DNA of 64,000 nucleotides, from NCBI GenBank assembly GCA_013001595.1, contig JABDMH010000120.1:1-64000 (forward strand). Direction: 5' to 3'. This DNA comes from Saprospiraceae bacterium (lineage in GTDB: Bacteria > Bacteroidota > Bacteroidia > Chitinophagales > Saprospiraceae). Position 1 is the first letter of the stretch, and every line of letters begins with the position of its first letter. The notes beneath the pieces were generated by a model that worked only from the letters and a program-made list of their open reading frames with translations, made no database searches and was not told where the DNA came from. Of the stretch, positions 17,390-26,707 are shown one piece after another. Position numbers and translations under genes: made by a program.

Positions 17390-17838
17390 TTCACTTCCTA
17401 AGTTAAATACTAATATTTACATTTTCACATCCAATTTCTTCCCATATATTTCTGATTATCAATCAGATGTATACCCATTTAGAAAAGATGCAAGCGATTA
17501 ATGTAGTTGGATTTAAGGTTGCTATTCGGTCTAAATTGAATAATGTGATTTCCGGATTAGCCCTATATTGCTACAAACTAAACTCCCTTTTAAAGGATTT
17601 CACAAAGATGAAGTCGGCATCCGTACTACCGGGATCGGGCTACTTACATGACAAGGGAATTTGAAATGGTTGGCTATATGCAAGAGAAGGTTTTTGGATA
17701 TGGGTAATCGAACTTAGCATTCCATTACAGACCTAAATAGTTACGTGTTGTGGAGGAATGAACAAGACAGCAACCATGTGAACACATTTCGATGCAATCC
17801 ATCTTTGCAGTAAATTCGATAACCAAATATGAAGACTA
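17390..17838. other. Intergenic region, no gene recognised
   Basis: About 450 bases between divergently oriented WG-repeat and rpiB genes. A short frame at 17467-17664 has no supporting features. CATCTTTG near 17808 resembles a -7 element with one mismatch and may serve rpiB, but this is weak. No RNA gene was seen. Confidence 0.5.
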
Positions 17839-18309
17839 ATGAAAGAGGTTAGCAAAATAACGGTCATTGTTGGGTCTGACCATGCTGGATTTACATATAA
17901 AGGTGAGATCCTATCACATCTTGAGGCACTTGGATATTTGACTAGGGATGTTGGCACCCATAATTATCATCCAGTGGACTATCCAGATATTGCAAATAAT
18001 CTCGCGGAAGCTATGCGAGATTTAACTGCAGTGAAAGGTATCCTAATCTGCGGCAGTGGCGTGGGAGTCTGTATCACCATCAATAAATATCGTGGAATAC
18101 GTGCAGGCGTTTGTCATGATGCTTATTCTGCTCATCAAGGCGTCGAACATGATGATATGAATGTACTCTGTCTTGGTCAGCGAATTGTAGGTATGGAACT
18201 TGCCAAAGAAATCGTGCAAAAGTTCATCGAAGCGGAATTTTCGCATGCACCACGGCATCAACGAAGATTGGACAAAATCCTGTCGATAGAACGGCAAAAC
18301 CTTTTATAG
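17839..18309 (+). CDS. rpiB: Ribose-5-phosphate isomerase B
   Basis: RpiB interconverts ribose 5-phosphate and ribulose 5-phosphate in the non-oxidative pentose phosphate pathway. The 156-residue protein has the family features in order: GSDHAGF (phosphate/substrate loop, residues 12-18), DVGTHN, HPVDYPDIA, and ILICGSGVG with the catalytic-type cysteine at 71, then NKYRGIRAGVCHDAYSA and NVLCLGQRIVG. The presence of Cys71 in the CGSG motif is as in E. coli RpiB rather than the Glu-type mycobacterial enzymes. It starts at ATG 17839 and is followed by zwf after 65 bases in the same direction, a sensible pentose phosphate pair. Confidence 0.95.
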   Translation: MKEVSKITVIVGSDHAGFTYKGEILSHLEALGYLTRDVGTHNYHPVDYPDIANNLAEAMRDLTAVKGILICGSGVGVCITINKYRGIRAGVCHDAYSAHQGVEHDDMNVLCLGQRIVGMELAKEIVQKFIEAEFSHAPRHQRRLDKILSIERQNLL

Positions 18310-18374
18310 CGGCTTGTCGTTTACATGTGTTTACCGTATCCAACTTCTCATGCTCATACATTAACCTTCAATTG

Positions 18375-19883
18375 ATGAATCAACAAGACAGACTACCAAC
18401 AATCATTACCATTTTTGGTGGCAGTGGTGATCTAGCCCATAGAAAACTCATCCCTGCCTTATTCAACCTTAAATTGGATGGACATCTACCTGAAAAATAT
18501 GTGATTTTGGGACTCGGACGCACCAATTATTCCCATAAAACCTATCGTGATAAATTAAAAGAAGGGGTTGCCAAATTTTCTCGAAGGGGCCAGGTTGATG
18601 AAGACCAATGGAAGGACTTCTCAAGTTGCATCCATTATATGGATTCAGATATTTTTGATGACAAGAGCTACCAAGATCTTAATCAAGAGATTGCAAATAT
18701 TGAGGCGTCGTGGTCTGAGAAAGCCAACTTAATTTTTTATCTGGCCATTGCACCTGGACTGGTAGAACCTGTAGCGAAAAATCTCGGCAAGTCAGGAATA
18801 TGCAAAAATATCGAACGGTCTAGAATTGTTGTCGAGAAGCCATTTGGCCATGATTTGGCCAGTGCGCAATCTCTTAATGCGGTGTTGACGGACATCTTTA
18901 ATGAATCTCAAATCTATCGAATCGACCACTACCTTGGCAAAGATGCCGTGCAAAATATGCTCGTTTTTCGCTTTGCCAATATTCTATTCGAACCGATCTG
19001 GAATAGGAAATATGTTGAACATGTCCAGATCACGGTCTCAGAAACCGTCGGTGTTGGTGATCGTGGGGGATATTACGATACTTCAGGTGCATTGAAAGAC
19101 ATGATTCAAAACCACGTTTTGCAACTTCTCTGTTTTGCAGCTATGGAGCCACCGATATCCTTTGCTGCAGACGAAGTGAGAAATCGCAAGCTCGATGTGC
19201 TTAGAGCGATTAGAAAATATGAACCCAGGGAGGTATTTGAACATACAGCGCGTGGACAATATAGCGCTGGCTGGATGAAGGGTGAAAAAGTTAAAGGCTA
19301 TAGAGAGGAAGACAAAGTAGATGACAAGTCGAATACCGAAACCTATGCTGCAGTAAAGTTTTACGTAGACAATTGGCGTTGGCAGGATATTCCTTTTTAT
19401 GTGCGATCCGGTAAATGCATGCCAGAAAAAATGTCTGTGATCACTTTACAATTTAGACAAGTACCACATCGTATTTTTCCTGGCGGTCATGCAGAAAATA
19501 TGCAGCCTAATCGCATTGTCATCAGTATTTCTCCAGACACAGGAATCCGTGTTCGTTTTCAGGCAAAGAGAATTGGACTGGATATGGATTTGGATTTAGC
19601 TGATCTTGTTTTCAACTATAGTGAGGAATATCATGATCACCAGCCAGAAGCATATGAGACCTTGCTCCATGATGTGATGAATGGCGATGCTACTTTATTT
19701 ATGCGTTCGGACGAAGTAGAAGCGGCGTGGAGTGTGGTGATGCCGATCCTTGATGCTTGGTCGATGCAGACCTCTAAAGCCATGCCACAGTATCCAGTGA
19801 ATAGCTGGGGGCCGGAGACAGCTGAACGGTTGATTGCCAAAGACGGATTTCATTGGATAACCCTTCCGATAAAGCACGATTGA
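18375..19883 (+). CDS. zwf: Glucose-6-phosphate 1-dehydrogenase
   Basis: Catalyses oxidation of glucose 6-phosphate to 6-phosphogluconolactone, producing NADPH, the entry to the oxidative pentose phosphate pathway. The dinucleotide-binding motif is FGGSGDLAHRKLIPALF near the N-terminus, VEKPFGHD precedes the active site, and the catalytic signature is YRIDHYLGKD. KCMPEKMSVITLQFR and the C-terminal WSVVMPILDAW are also typical. Length is 502 residues from the ATG at 18375, chosen because the in-frame extension to 18327 is not conserved in character. The lactonase gene (pgl) that often follows is absent; the convergent neighbour is a sterol-desaturase-type gene 21 bases away. Confidence 0.96.
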   Translation: MNQQDRLPTIITIFGGSGDLAHRKLIPALFNLKLDGHLPEKYVILGLGRTNYSHKTYRDKLKEGVAKFSRRGQVDEDQWKDFSSCIHYMDSDIFDDKSYQDLNQEIANIEASWSEKANLIFYLAIAPGLVEPVAKNLGKSGICKNIERSRIVVEKPFGHDLASAQSLNAVLTDIFNESQIYRIDHYLGKDAVQNMLVFRFANILFEPIWNRKYVEHVQITVSETVGVGDRGGYYDTSGALKDMIQNHVLQLLCFAAMEPPISFAADEVRNRKLDVLRAIRKYEPREVFEHTARGQYSAGWMKGEKVKGYREEDKVDDKSNTETYAAVKFYVDNWRWQDIPFYVRSGKCMPEKMSVITLQFRQVPHRIFPGGHAENMQPNRIVISISPDTGIRVRFQAKRIGLDMDLDLADLVFNYSEEYHDHQPEAYETLLHDVMNGDATLFMRSDEVEAAWSVVMPILDAWSMQTSKAMPQYPVNSWGPETAERLIAKDGFHWITLPIKHD

Positions 19884-19904
19884 ATGGAAATTCAGCAGTG
19901 GTAA

Positions 19905-20957
19905 TTAATCTGTGTGGTCACTAATCTTTTGAAATTTTCGATTAAAATATCCATGCAAATTTTGGTGCACAAAATCTTTGGGAAAATTTTCTATGCCCGG
20001 AAACCCGAGTCTAATATCTCGTCCAGATTTTGGCACATAGGCGGTGCCGAATATATAATCCCAGATGGCAAGGCTAAGGCCAAAGTTCACACCATATGTT
20101 CTATCTGGTGGAAGTTCGTAGGCATGGTGCCAGATGTGCATCTCTGGATTGTTAAATACCTTCCTCATCCATGGTCCAAGAAATAAAGAAAATGAGATCG
20201 ATGAGATCCCAACCACTGCGAACTTGAGAACTAGGGAGGGATAGCTTAAAAGTTGCACATCTAACAAACTCCAAGCAATCACAATTCCTATAAGGGCTCC
20301 AACCACTCCGGCAGATTTCCATCCCGGTACTGTGATGTTGGCATGATTAAAATGTCCCACAGCCAAAGTGAATATGTGAATGATGAAAAAGTCGTGTAGA
20401 CCAATTCCCAGCAATGCCAAGGGTAGATATTCAAGTGCCCTGTAGACCACATTTTCCATCCAGTGATATCGCAATTGAGCAGCAAATCCCATCTGTTCTA
20501 CAGAATGATGAACCTTGTGAAACTCCCACAACCATTTTGATCGATGGAGCAGTCGATGAACCCACCATTGAATGAAGTCTCTGACAAGAAATCCGGTCAA
20601 TAATATCGCCCAGGTAGGCCATCTATACATGGGATTTAGCTTGGAAAGATTGATCTGAGTAAGGTTATAGACTAAATCATTGAATAAATGCACAAAAACA
20701 TCACTCAACGCATTGTAAATGATAAGTGAAAAAAGGAAAAAATTGAAAAACATATAAAAGGCGTCCAACCAAAAATCCTTTCTAAACCTAGGTTGATTCT
20801 TGCGCCAGGGCTTACCCCATTCAAGCATCAAAAAGAAAATCGACACTGCAATCAGCCAATAGAAATAGCTGTGTACAGTTGGATGAGTAATCTCATTCCA
20901 TAGATAGTTTGCGTAACCTTGGTAACCATCAATAAAGGTCTGCCAATATTCACTCAT
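19905..20957 (-). CDS. Sterol desaturase/fatty acid hydroxylase superfamily protein
   Basis: An integral membrane di-iron enzyme of about 350 residues. The histidine clusters expected for the superfamily are visible: HRLLH (in WWVHRLLHRS), HKVHH (FHKVHHSVEQMGF), a single HFNHAN and the distal HIWHH, embedded between hydrophobic helices. Such enzymes hydroxylate or desaturate lipids such as sterols, carotenoids or fatty acids; the substrate is not apparent. The start is uncertain: ATG at 20957 (MSEYWQTF) overlaps the upstream rhodanese stop by 8 bases and is preferred; in-frame ATGs at 20969 and 20996 would overlap more. Co-transcribed with the rhodanese gene. Confidence 0.87.
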   Translation of the reverse strand: MSEYWQTFIDGYQGYANYLWNEITHPTVHSYFYWLIAVSIFFLMLEWGKPWRKNQPRFRKDFWLDAFYMFFNFFLFSLIIYNALSDVFVHLFNDLVYNLTQINLSKLNPMYRWPTWAILLTGFLVRDFIQWWVHRLLHRSKWLWEFHKVHHSVEQMGFAAQLRYHWMENVVYRALEYLPLALLGIGLHDFFIIHIFTLAVGHFNHANITVPGWKSAGVVGALIGIVIAWSLLDVQLLSYPSLVLKFAVVGISSISFSLFLGPWMRKVFNNPEMHIWHHAYELPPDRTYGVNFGLSLAIWDYIFGTAYVPKSGRDIRLGFPGIENFPKDFVHQNLHGYFNRKFQKISDHTD

Positions 20958-21321
20958 GTTTGCCGACATAGGATTTATAGCCTCCAGATAAATCATATAC
21001 TTCTTTAAAACCTAAATCCTTCATGATCTGCATGGCCTTATTGCTCCGAATCCCACTGGCACAGTACACGACATATGATCTCTTTCGGTCTAGATTCTTA
21101 ATCTCTTCGGTAAATTTTGGCGAGCGAAAATCAATCAATAAAGCGTCCTTAATATGACCAGCGCTCACCTCTCGAGGTGTGCGGACATCTAGGAAAATCA
21201 AATCATCCTTTTCTGCCTCTAGTATTCCTAGTTGATCAGATGAAATGATCTCAAAATTCTGTTGACTACTCGCCGAACAGCTGATAGTAATAGCCAATAC
21301 GACCATCCATACTTTGTCCAT
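20950..21321 (-). CDS. Exported rhodanese-like sulfurtransferase
   Basis: A 123-residue single-domain rhodanese with an N-terminal signal (MDKVWMVVLAITISCSAS), possibly lipid-anchored although the lipobox (TISC) is imperfect. DVRTPREVSAGHIKDALLIDF matches the rhodanese N-terminal block and VVYCASGIRS carries the catalytic Cys in a six-residue active loop. Such domains transfer sulfane sulfur or act in periplasmic redox/sulfide handling. It starts at ATG 21321 behind a TATTTTTG element and overlaps the downstream sterol-desaturase gene. Confidence 0.88.
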   Translation of the reverse strand: MDKVWMVVLAITISCSASSQQNFEIISSDQLGILEAEKDDLIFLDVRTPREVSAGHIKDALLIDFRSPKFTEEIKNLDRKRSYVVYCASGIRSNKAMQIMKDLGFKEVYDLSGGYKSYVGKHE

Positions 21322-21340
21322 TTGATCATTTTTATTGATT

Positions 21341-21348
21341 CAAAAATA
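21341..21348 (-). promoter_or_regulatory. Candidate -7 element for the rhodanese operon
   Basis: On the minus strand it reads TATTTTTG, matching TAnnTTTG, and would give a leader of about 13 bases. The -33 element is not recognisable. Confidence 0.4.
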
Positions 21349-21488
21349 GCACTTTAGATCGATGCTTTATAAAATAACAAGTTCCCATACTATAAGCTCT
21401 GTGGATGAAAATGGCGAGAAAGTCGATAAGGATGTTTGCAGGTTTAAAGTTATAGATCACCGTAAGAACCAATACTTTGGCATTTACC

Positions 21489-21496
21489 TACCTTTG
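21489..21496 (+). promoter_or_regulatory. Candidate -7 element overlapping the ygiQ start
   Basis: TACCTTTG is a perfect match to TAnnTTTG and ends only four bases before the GTG start codon at 21501. If used, transcription would begin at or within a couple of bases of the start codon. Confidence 0.4.
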
Positions 21497-21500
21497 ACAT

Positions 21501-23420
21501 GTGAATTCAACATCAAATCTTACAAAGGAGGCGTGGCTACCAATCACTCGAAAAGAGGTGAAAGAGCGAGGCTGGGACGAATTGGATGTGATTTTGATCT
21601 CTGGCGATGCCTATGTTGATCATCCCTCTTTTGGGTCAGCGGTGATTGGCCGTATAATTGAAGACGAAGGTCTGAGAGTAGCTATTGTGCCTCAGCCTAA
21701 CTGGAAGGATGACCTTAGAGATTTCAAGAAGATGGGAAGGCCAAGATTGTTTTTTGGTGTGACCAGTGGATGCATGGACCCCATGGTGAATCACTACACA
21801 GCCAATAAGCGACGTCGCAGTTCTGATGCTTACACCCCAGGTGGTGCAGCTGGCTTCAGACCCGATTATGCCACAACAGTCTATTGTAAGATATTAAAGC
21901 GCTTATACCCAGATGTTCCCGTCATCATTGGCGGAATAGAGGCTTCTCTGCGAAGGGTGACTCACTATGATTATTGGTCTGATCGACTATTTCCAACGAT
22001 CTTGCACGAAAGTGGAGCTGATCTATTGGTCTATGGGATGGGAGAATTACCACTTAGAGAGATTCTACGGTTGCTAGGTAGAGGAGTGCCCTTTAGTTCA
22101 ATTCGTACCGTGCATCAAACTGCCTTTTTGCAAACTAGAGCACAACCCGCGCCATCAAATAAAAAGTGGAGTGACCTCCATCTTGCTTCGCACCAACAGT
22201 GTCTTCGCGATAAAAAGACTTTTGCGGCCAATTTTAAGCACATAGAACAGCAATCAAATAAGGTCAATGCTGATCGATTGATTCAACCCATTGGCGAGCA
22301 ATTGTTGGTGATTAATCCTCCATTTCCACCCATGAATGAGCAGCAAATCGATCGATCATTTGACTTGCCTTATACTCGACTGCCACATCCAAAATATCGA
22401 AACCGCGGTTCTATACCTGCATATGAGATGATCCGATTTAGTATCAATATGCACCGAGGATGTTTTGGAGGATGCAGTTTCTGCACCATTTCTGCCCATC
22501 AAGGCAAGTTCATTGCCAGTCGGTCAAAAGAATCGATCTTAAAGGAGGTGGACAAAGTAACCACCATGCCTGATTTCAAAGGGTACATCAGTGATCTCGG
22601 AGGCCCTTCTGCTAATATGTATAAGATGAAGGGCAAGATTCAGTCTATATGTGATCGATGTGTGAGTCCATCATGTATTCATCCAGTGGTCTGCAGTAAC
22701 CTAGATACAAGTCATCGGTCCATGACCGAGATTTATCGCGATGTTGATGCTCATCCATCAGTGAAGAAAGCTTTTGTAGGCAGTGGTATCCGCTACGATC
22801 TACTAGTAGATGACTACAATACACAAGATGACAATAGTATGGATGAATATTTAGAGCAGGTGGTATGTCATCATATCAGTGGAAGACTCAAGGTTGCCCC
22901 AGAACATACTTCAGATGCCACCTTGAAGGTCATGAGAAAGCCTTCGTTCAAGCACTTTCATTCTTTCAAGAAAAAGTATGATCACATCAATAAGAAACAT
23001 GGTCTTGATCAACCACTAATTCCCTACTTTATATCCAGCCATCCTGGTTGTAAGGAAGAAGATATGGCCAATCTTGCAGCAGAGACTAAAGACATGGGTT
23101 TTAAGCTGGAACAAGTGCAGGGATTTACTCCAACTCCAATGACAGTGGCCACCATCATCTACTATTCAGGACTTCACCCATATACTCTGAAACCAGTGTA
23201 TACAGCTCGCTCTAAAAAGGAGAAGAAGAACCAACATTTATTCTTCTTTTGGTACAAAAAAGAGAACTGGTCCCAAATCAGGCAGAAGCTACAATCCATT
23301 GACCGAGAAGATCTGGTTGAGAAGCTTTTAGGGGACCGAAAGCGGGTGCAGAAGCGTCATATGATCATGGACAAAAAACTGTCAAAAAAGCGTCATATGA
23401 TGAGGAAACAAAGGAAATAA
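21501..23420 (+). CDS. ygiQ: YgiQ family radical SAM protein
   Basis: A 639-residue radical SAM enzyme of the YgiQ family (UPF0313), whose substrate is not established. The N-terminal part WLPITRKEVKERGWDELDVI, LISGDAYVDHPSFGSAVIG and GGIEASLRR is family-specific. The 4Fe-4S/SAM motif is CFGGCSFC (CxxxCxxC) in NMHRGCFGGCSFC, and a second Cys cluster is CDRCVSPSCIHPVVC. The C-terminus is a Lys/Arg-rich tail. The start is GTG at 21501: a TGA lies in frame six bases upstream and no ATG occurs before the conserved region. It may form a unit with the small gene at 23489. Confidence 0.93.
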   Translation: MNSTSNLTKEAWLPITRKEVKERGWDELDVILISGDAYVDHPSFGSAVIGRIIEDEGLRVAIVPQPNWKDDLRDFKKMGRPRLFFGVTSGCMDPMVNHYTANKRRRSSDAYTPGGAAGFRPDYATTVYCKILKRLYPDVPVIIGGIEASLRRVTHYDYWSDRLFPTILHESGADLLVYGMGELPLREILRLLGRGVPFSSIRTVHQTAFLQTRAQPAPSNKKWSDLHLASHQQCLRDKKTFAANFKHIEQQSNKVNADRLIQPIGEQLLVINPPFPPMNEQQIDRSFDLPYTRLPHPKYRNRGSIPAYEMIRFSINMHRGCFGGCSFCTISAHQGKFIASRSKESILKEVDKVTTMPDFKGYISDLGGPSANMYKMKGKIQSICDRCVSPSCIHPVVCSNLDTSHRSMTEIYRDVDAHPSVKKAFVGSGIRYDLLVDDYNTQDDNSMDEYLEQVVCHHISGRLKVAPEHTSDATLKVMRKPSFKHFHSFKKKYDHINKKHGLDQPLIPYFISSHPGCKEEDMANLAAETKDMGFKLEQVQGFTPTPMTVATIIYYSGLHPYTLKPVYTARSKKEKKNQHLFFFWYKKENWSQIRQKLQSIDREDLVEKLLGDRKRVQKRHMIMDKKLSKKRHMMRKQRK

Positions 23421-23488
23421 ATCGTACATTCGGAAACACCGTAGAAAATCCTTCGTTCTAAGGTCGAAAGCAATCTAAATTATAAACG

Positions 23489-23707
23489 ATGGAGAAAAGG
23501 ACTTCATGGCTTGCTTACAGCAAGCTAATTCTTGAAAAAGTTAGTTTTGACCCCAAAATCTTTCGTAAGGAGCTCAGAAAATCATTAGTGAGGTTATCTC
23601 GAGAAGAGATTAACAAGCTCCAACGATGGTGCGAAGAGAATTTGAGACCGATACTTTCTTATATCGCAGCATCTGAAATTTCAGACTACCTAGCCATCGA
23701 GCAATAG
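23489..23707 (+). CDS. Small conserved-looking hypothetical protein, 72 aa
   Basis: A 72-residue basic helical protein starting MEKRTSWLAYSKLILEKVSFD, with FRKELRKSLVRLSREEINKLQRWCEEN following. Similar short proteins with a YSKxILxKVSFDxxxFRKE motif occur in Bacteroidota as far as I recall, but no function is known. It has no signal or membrane segment. It lies 68 bases after ygiQ on the same strand and could be its downstream operon partner. Confidence 0.65.
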   Translation: MEKRTSWLAYSKLILEKVSFDPKIFRKELRKSLVRLSREEINKLQRWCEENLRPILSYIAASEISDYLAIEQ

Positions 23708-24005
23708 GGTAGATTATTTAGTATACTCCCCACATTTGTTGCCATTCGAGGTGACAACTACATCGCATACGACCTTTCTCATTACAGCTCAAGGCCAGCA
23801 AAATTGAAATTATTAGTGAATAACTATTCAGTTTGAGAAATCGAAATTCTTAGGCACTGATTACTAAGGTCTTAGCCACAAAATCCCTCAAGATCAACAT
23901 CCTTTGTGGTTTATCTCTTTAACATCCCCCAGAAATATTTTAACCCTTTGTGGCATAGGTATTGCAATTGATAATGAACAAGTATTCACCGAATAATCAA
24001 GACCT

Positions 24006-24605
24006 ATGCGCTCAAGAGACAGCAAGAAAGAAGAGGCGATTTGTGAGGCATCAATTGACCTGATCAATAGAAAAGGTTTGTCTGAAACATCTATGTCCCA
24101 AATAGCCAAGCAGGCAAACGTATCACCTGCTACGATTTACATATATTTTAAGAATAAGGAAGACCTACTTCGGCAACTTTATCTCAAGATTCAACGGGAT
24201 GCTCGCACAAATATCTTCACCGGTTACGAGGGTTTTCTACCTATTGATGAAAGTTTCAAAATACTACTTAGAAAAGCCTATCAGTACTTCCTACGAAAAC
24301 CTGAACATTTCATCTTCCTAGAACAGTACGCCAATAGCCCACTGATAGATAAAATCGACAGTAAGGAATTGGAAAGCTACTTTGATCCACTATTCACCCT
24401 CTTTGAACGGGGAAAACAAAACAGATTGATCAAGGATCTGCCCAATGAAATGCTGCTGTCTTTTACCTTTTATCCGATCATGCAGTTGGTCAAATTTCAC
24501 CAGAGCGGTAAGCTACGACTTGAATATGCGGAGTTTGAAGCTACACTTAAGCTAGCTTGGAACAATATCAAAAGAGAAAGATCAATCGGCAGTTTTACCT
24601 CTTGA
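24006..24605 (+). CDS. TetR/AcrR family transcriptional regulator
   Basis: A 199-residue repressor-type protein. The N-terminal helix-turn-helix is complete: AICEASIDLINRKGLSETSMSQ then IAKQANVSPATIYIYFKNKE, followed by DLLRQLYLKI, the standard TetR DNA-binding domain. The remainder is a helical ligand-binding domain of the type seen in regulators of efflux and lipid genes; the ligand is unknown. About 105 bases downstream on the same strand lies an ABC-F ATPase, a possible target or simply a neighbour. The 298 bases upstream contain CCTTTGTGG twice (near 23904 and 23951), which could be part of an autoregulatory site. Confidence 0.92.
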   Translation: MRSRDSKKEEAICEASIDLINRKGLSETSMSQIAKQANVSPATIYIYFKNKEDLLRQLYLKIQRDARTNIFTGYEGFLPIDESFKILLRKAYQYFLRKPEHFIFLEQYANSPLIDKIDSKELESYFDPLFTLFERGKQNRLIKDLPNEMLLSFTFYPIMQLVKFHQSGKLRLEYAEFEATLKLAWNNIKRERSIGSFTS

Positions 24606-24710
24606 CCTGATTGTAGCATCGATTGCAGTGAGGGCATCAGCCTAGGTCTATAAAAGTTGTTTTGGAGCTCCAGGGTTTCATATTTATGAGGAATAGTACC
24701 TTGTAGGCTC

Positions 24711-26579
24711 ATGGTGTACCTCTCTGTAGAAAAACTCTCAAAGCGCTTTCCTGAACAAGATCTTTTTTCGGATCTGACGTTTACCATTCAGAAAGGTGAT
24801 AAAGTCGCATTGATAGCAAGTAATGGCGCAGGTAAGTCCACGCTCATGAAAATTTTGGGCGGTAGAGAACAGCCAGATCAGGGGAAATTGTACATCAAAG
24901 TAGGACTAAGGGTAGGTTTCCTGGATCAGGATCCTTCATTCGATAATCAATTGACAATCGATCAGCTCATACATAAGTTGCATGCGCACGTGCATGAAGC
25001 CATTGTTGAGTACGAGCGGGCATTGACCTTACAGGAAGAAGAATTCACATCTGAAAATCAACAGGCTTTGGCAGCAGCATCTCTGCGCATGGAGATGCTT
25101 AATGCTTATGATTACGACCGAAAACTAAAATCATACTTAACCAGATTTAACATCAATGATTTAAGCCTTCAGGTTAGCAGCCTATCTGGTGGACAGAAAA
25201 AAAGACTAGCCATAGCTTTGGCACTGGCTGATCAACCAGACTTACTTATCCTGGACGAACCAACAAATCACCTGGACATTGAGATGATCGAATGGCTGGA
25301 AAATCATTTGACCCAATCCTCCATCACCCTCTTTATGGTCACTCATGATCGATATTTCCTGGATAAAGTTTGCAACCTTATGTTGGAGTTGCATGATGGC
25401 AAACTGTACCGCCATAAAGGCAACTATGCTTACTTTTTGGAGAAACGTGCTGAAAGAGAGGCCATCTTTGACCGAGAAATGGACAAGACCAAGGCAGCTC
25501 TCAAGAAGGAACTGGAATGGATGAAACGAACTCCCCAAGCCAGGACAACGAAAGCCAAATCCAGAATTGACGCCTACCACGATCTTGAGGATAAGGCTAA
25601 TGGACGCACGCAGCAACCCACCTTAAATTTGCAGGTGAAACTTACCAGAATGGGTGGCAAGATTCTGGAATTGAAACATGTGTACAAGGGATATGGAGAA
25701 AAAGTCATTTTGCAGGATTTTACCTATACTTTCAAGAAAGGAGATCGCATAGGGATTGTAGGTCCCAACGGTGCAGGTAAGAGTACTTTTCTCAATCTAA
25801 TTACAGGAAAAGAACGACAGGATAAGGGTAAGATCAACCTAGGGGAAACTGTGGTATTCGGTTATTATACCCAACGAGGTATTCAGGTGCCCGATGACAA
25901 ACGAGTGATCGACGTCCTAAAAGACATTGCAGAATACATCCAATTGGCAGACGGCTCAAAATTATCTGTATCACAATTCCTGGAATTCTTCATGTTCCCA
26001 CCGGAGATGCAATACAAACCAGTCAACAAATTGAGTGGCGGTGAACGACGCAGACTCTATCTATTAACTGTTCTTATTAAGAATCCTAACTTCCTGATCC
26101 TTGATGAGCCAACCAATGATCTAGACCTCTTGACATTGAATAAATTAGAGGAGTTTCTCGAAGGATATAGCGGTTGTCTGGTGCTGGTATCACATGATCG
26201 CTATTTCATGGACCAACTGGTTGACCACCTCTTTATTTTCGATGGAAATGGTCGAGTAAAAGATTATAATGACACCTACTCGGTATATAGATCTAGTCGA
26301 CAATCTATAGATGCCACCACAGACACAAGTCTACCTCGACAGGAAAAAGACACTTCAAATCAAAACCCCAGACCAAGCAATAAGGAGAAGAATGAATTTC
26401 GCAAAATCGAACGTGAAATTAACTCGTTAGAAATTCAAAAAGAAGATCTTGAAAAGCAGCTTGGAAATGAAGGACTCGCCCTGGAGAAAATAAATGAAAT
26501 ATCAGCGCAGATCGGAATAGTAATGCAGGCGATTGAAGAGAAAACAGAAAGGTGGATGGAACTTGCTGATAAATTCTAA
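24711..26579 (+). CDS. ABC-F family ATPase, Uup-like
   Basis: A soluble 622-residue protein with two ABC ATPase domains and no membrane helices. Domain 1 has Walker A ASNGAGKST (residues 36-44), signature LSGGQKKR and Walker B LLILDEPTNHLD; domain 2 has GPNGAGKST, LSGGERRR and FLILDEPTNDLD. The linker (EREAIFDREMDKTKAALKKE) is the P-site tRNA-interaction motif region of ABC-F proteins, and the C-terminal coiled coil (EFRKIEREINSLEIQKEDLE) is typical of Uup, which acts on ribosomes and binds branched DNA. A housekeeping translation factor role is more likely than antibiotic resistance. The start is ATG 24711. Confidence 0.92.
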   Translation: MVYLSVEKLSKRFPEQDLFSDLTFTIQKGDKVALIASNGAGKSTLMKILGGREQPDQGKLYIKVGLRVGFLDQDPSFDNQLTIDQLIHKLHAHVHEAIVEYERALTLQEEEFTSENQQALAAASLRMEMLNAYDYDRKLKSYLTRFNINDLSLQVSSLSGGQKKRLAIALALADQPDLLILDEPTNHLDIEMIEWLENHLTQSSITLFMVTHDRYFLDKVCNLMLELHDGKLYRHKGNYAYFLEKRAEREAIFDREMDKTKAALKKELEWMKRTPQARTTKAKSRIDAYHDLEDKANGRTQQPTLNLQVKLTRMGGKILELKHVYKGYGEKVILQDFTYTFKKGDRIGIVGPNGAGKSTFLNLITGKERQDKGKINLGETVVFGYYTQRGIQVPDDKRVIDVLKDIAEYIQLADGSKLSVSQFLEFFMFPPEMQYKPVNKLSGGERRRLYLLTVLIKNPNFLILDEPTNDLDLLTLNKLEEFLEGYSGCLVLVSHDRYFMDQLVDHLFIFDGNGRVKDYNDTYSVYRSSRQSIDATTDTSLPRQEKDTSNQNPRPSNKEKNEFRKIEREINSLEIQKEDLEKQLGNEGLALEKINEISAQIGIVMQAIEEKTERWMELADKF

Positions 26580-26707
26580 TTAACTGATAGTCAATAATAT
26601 ATGCAGGATAATCGCAGTAGTACACATCAGGGTTGGGTGCTAGCGGGCATCTAGACATGGGATTATTGATGACATTGTTGTAGGTCATCAAATTTCCTCC
26701 ATAAGGG

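Noticed and set aside
17467-17664. 65-residue plus-strand frame
   Set aside because: No domain, no initiation context and no supporting neighbour.
21362-21619. 85-residue frame upstream of ygiQ
   Set aside because: Overlaps the conserved ygiQ coding start in another frame and runs across its promoter.
26419-26691. 90-residue minus-strand frame at the end of the ABC-F gene
   Set aside because: Mostly antisense to the Uup C-terminal coiled coil; no features of its own.
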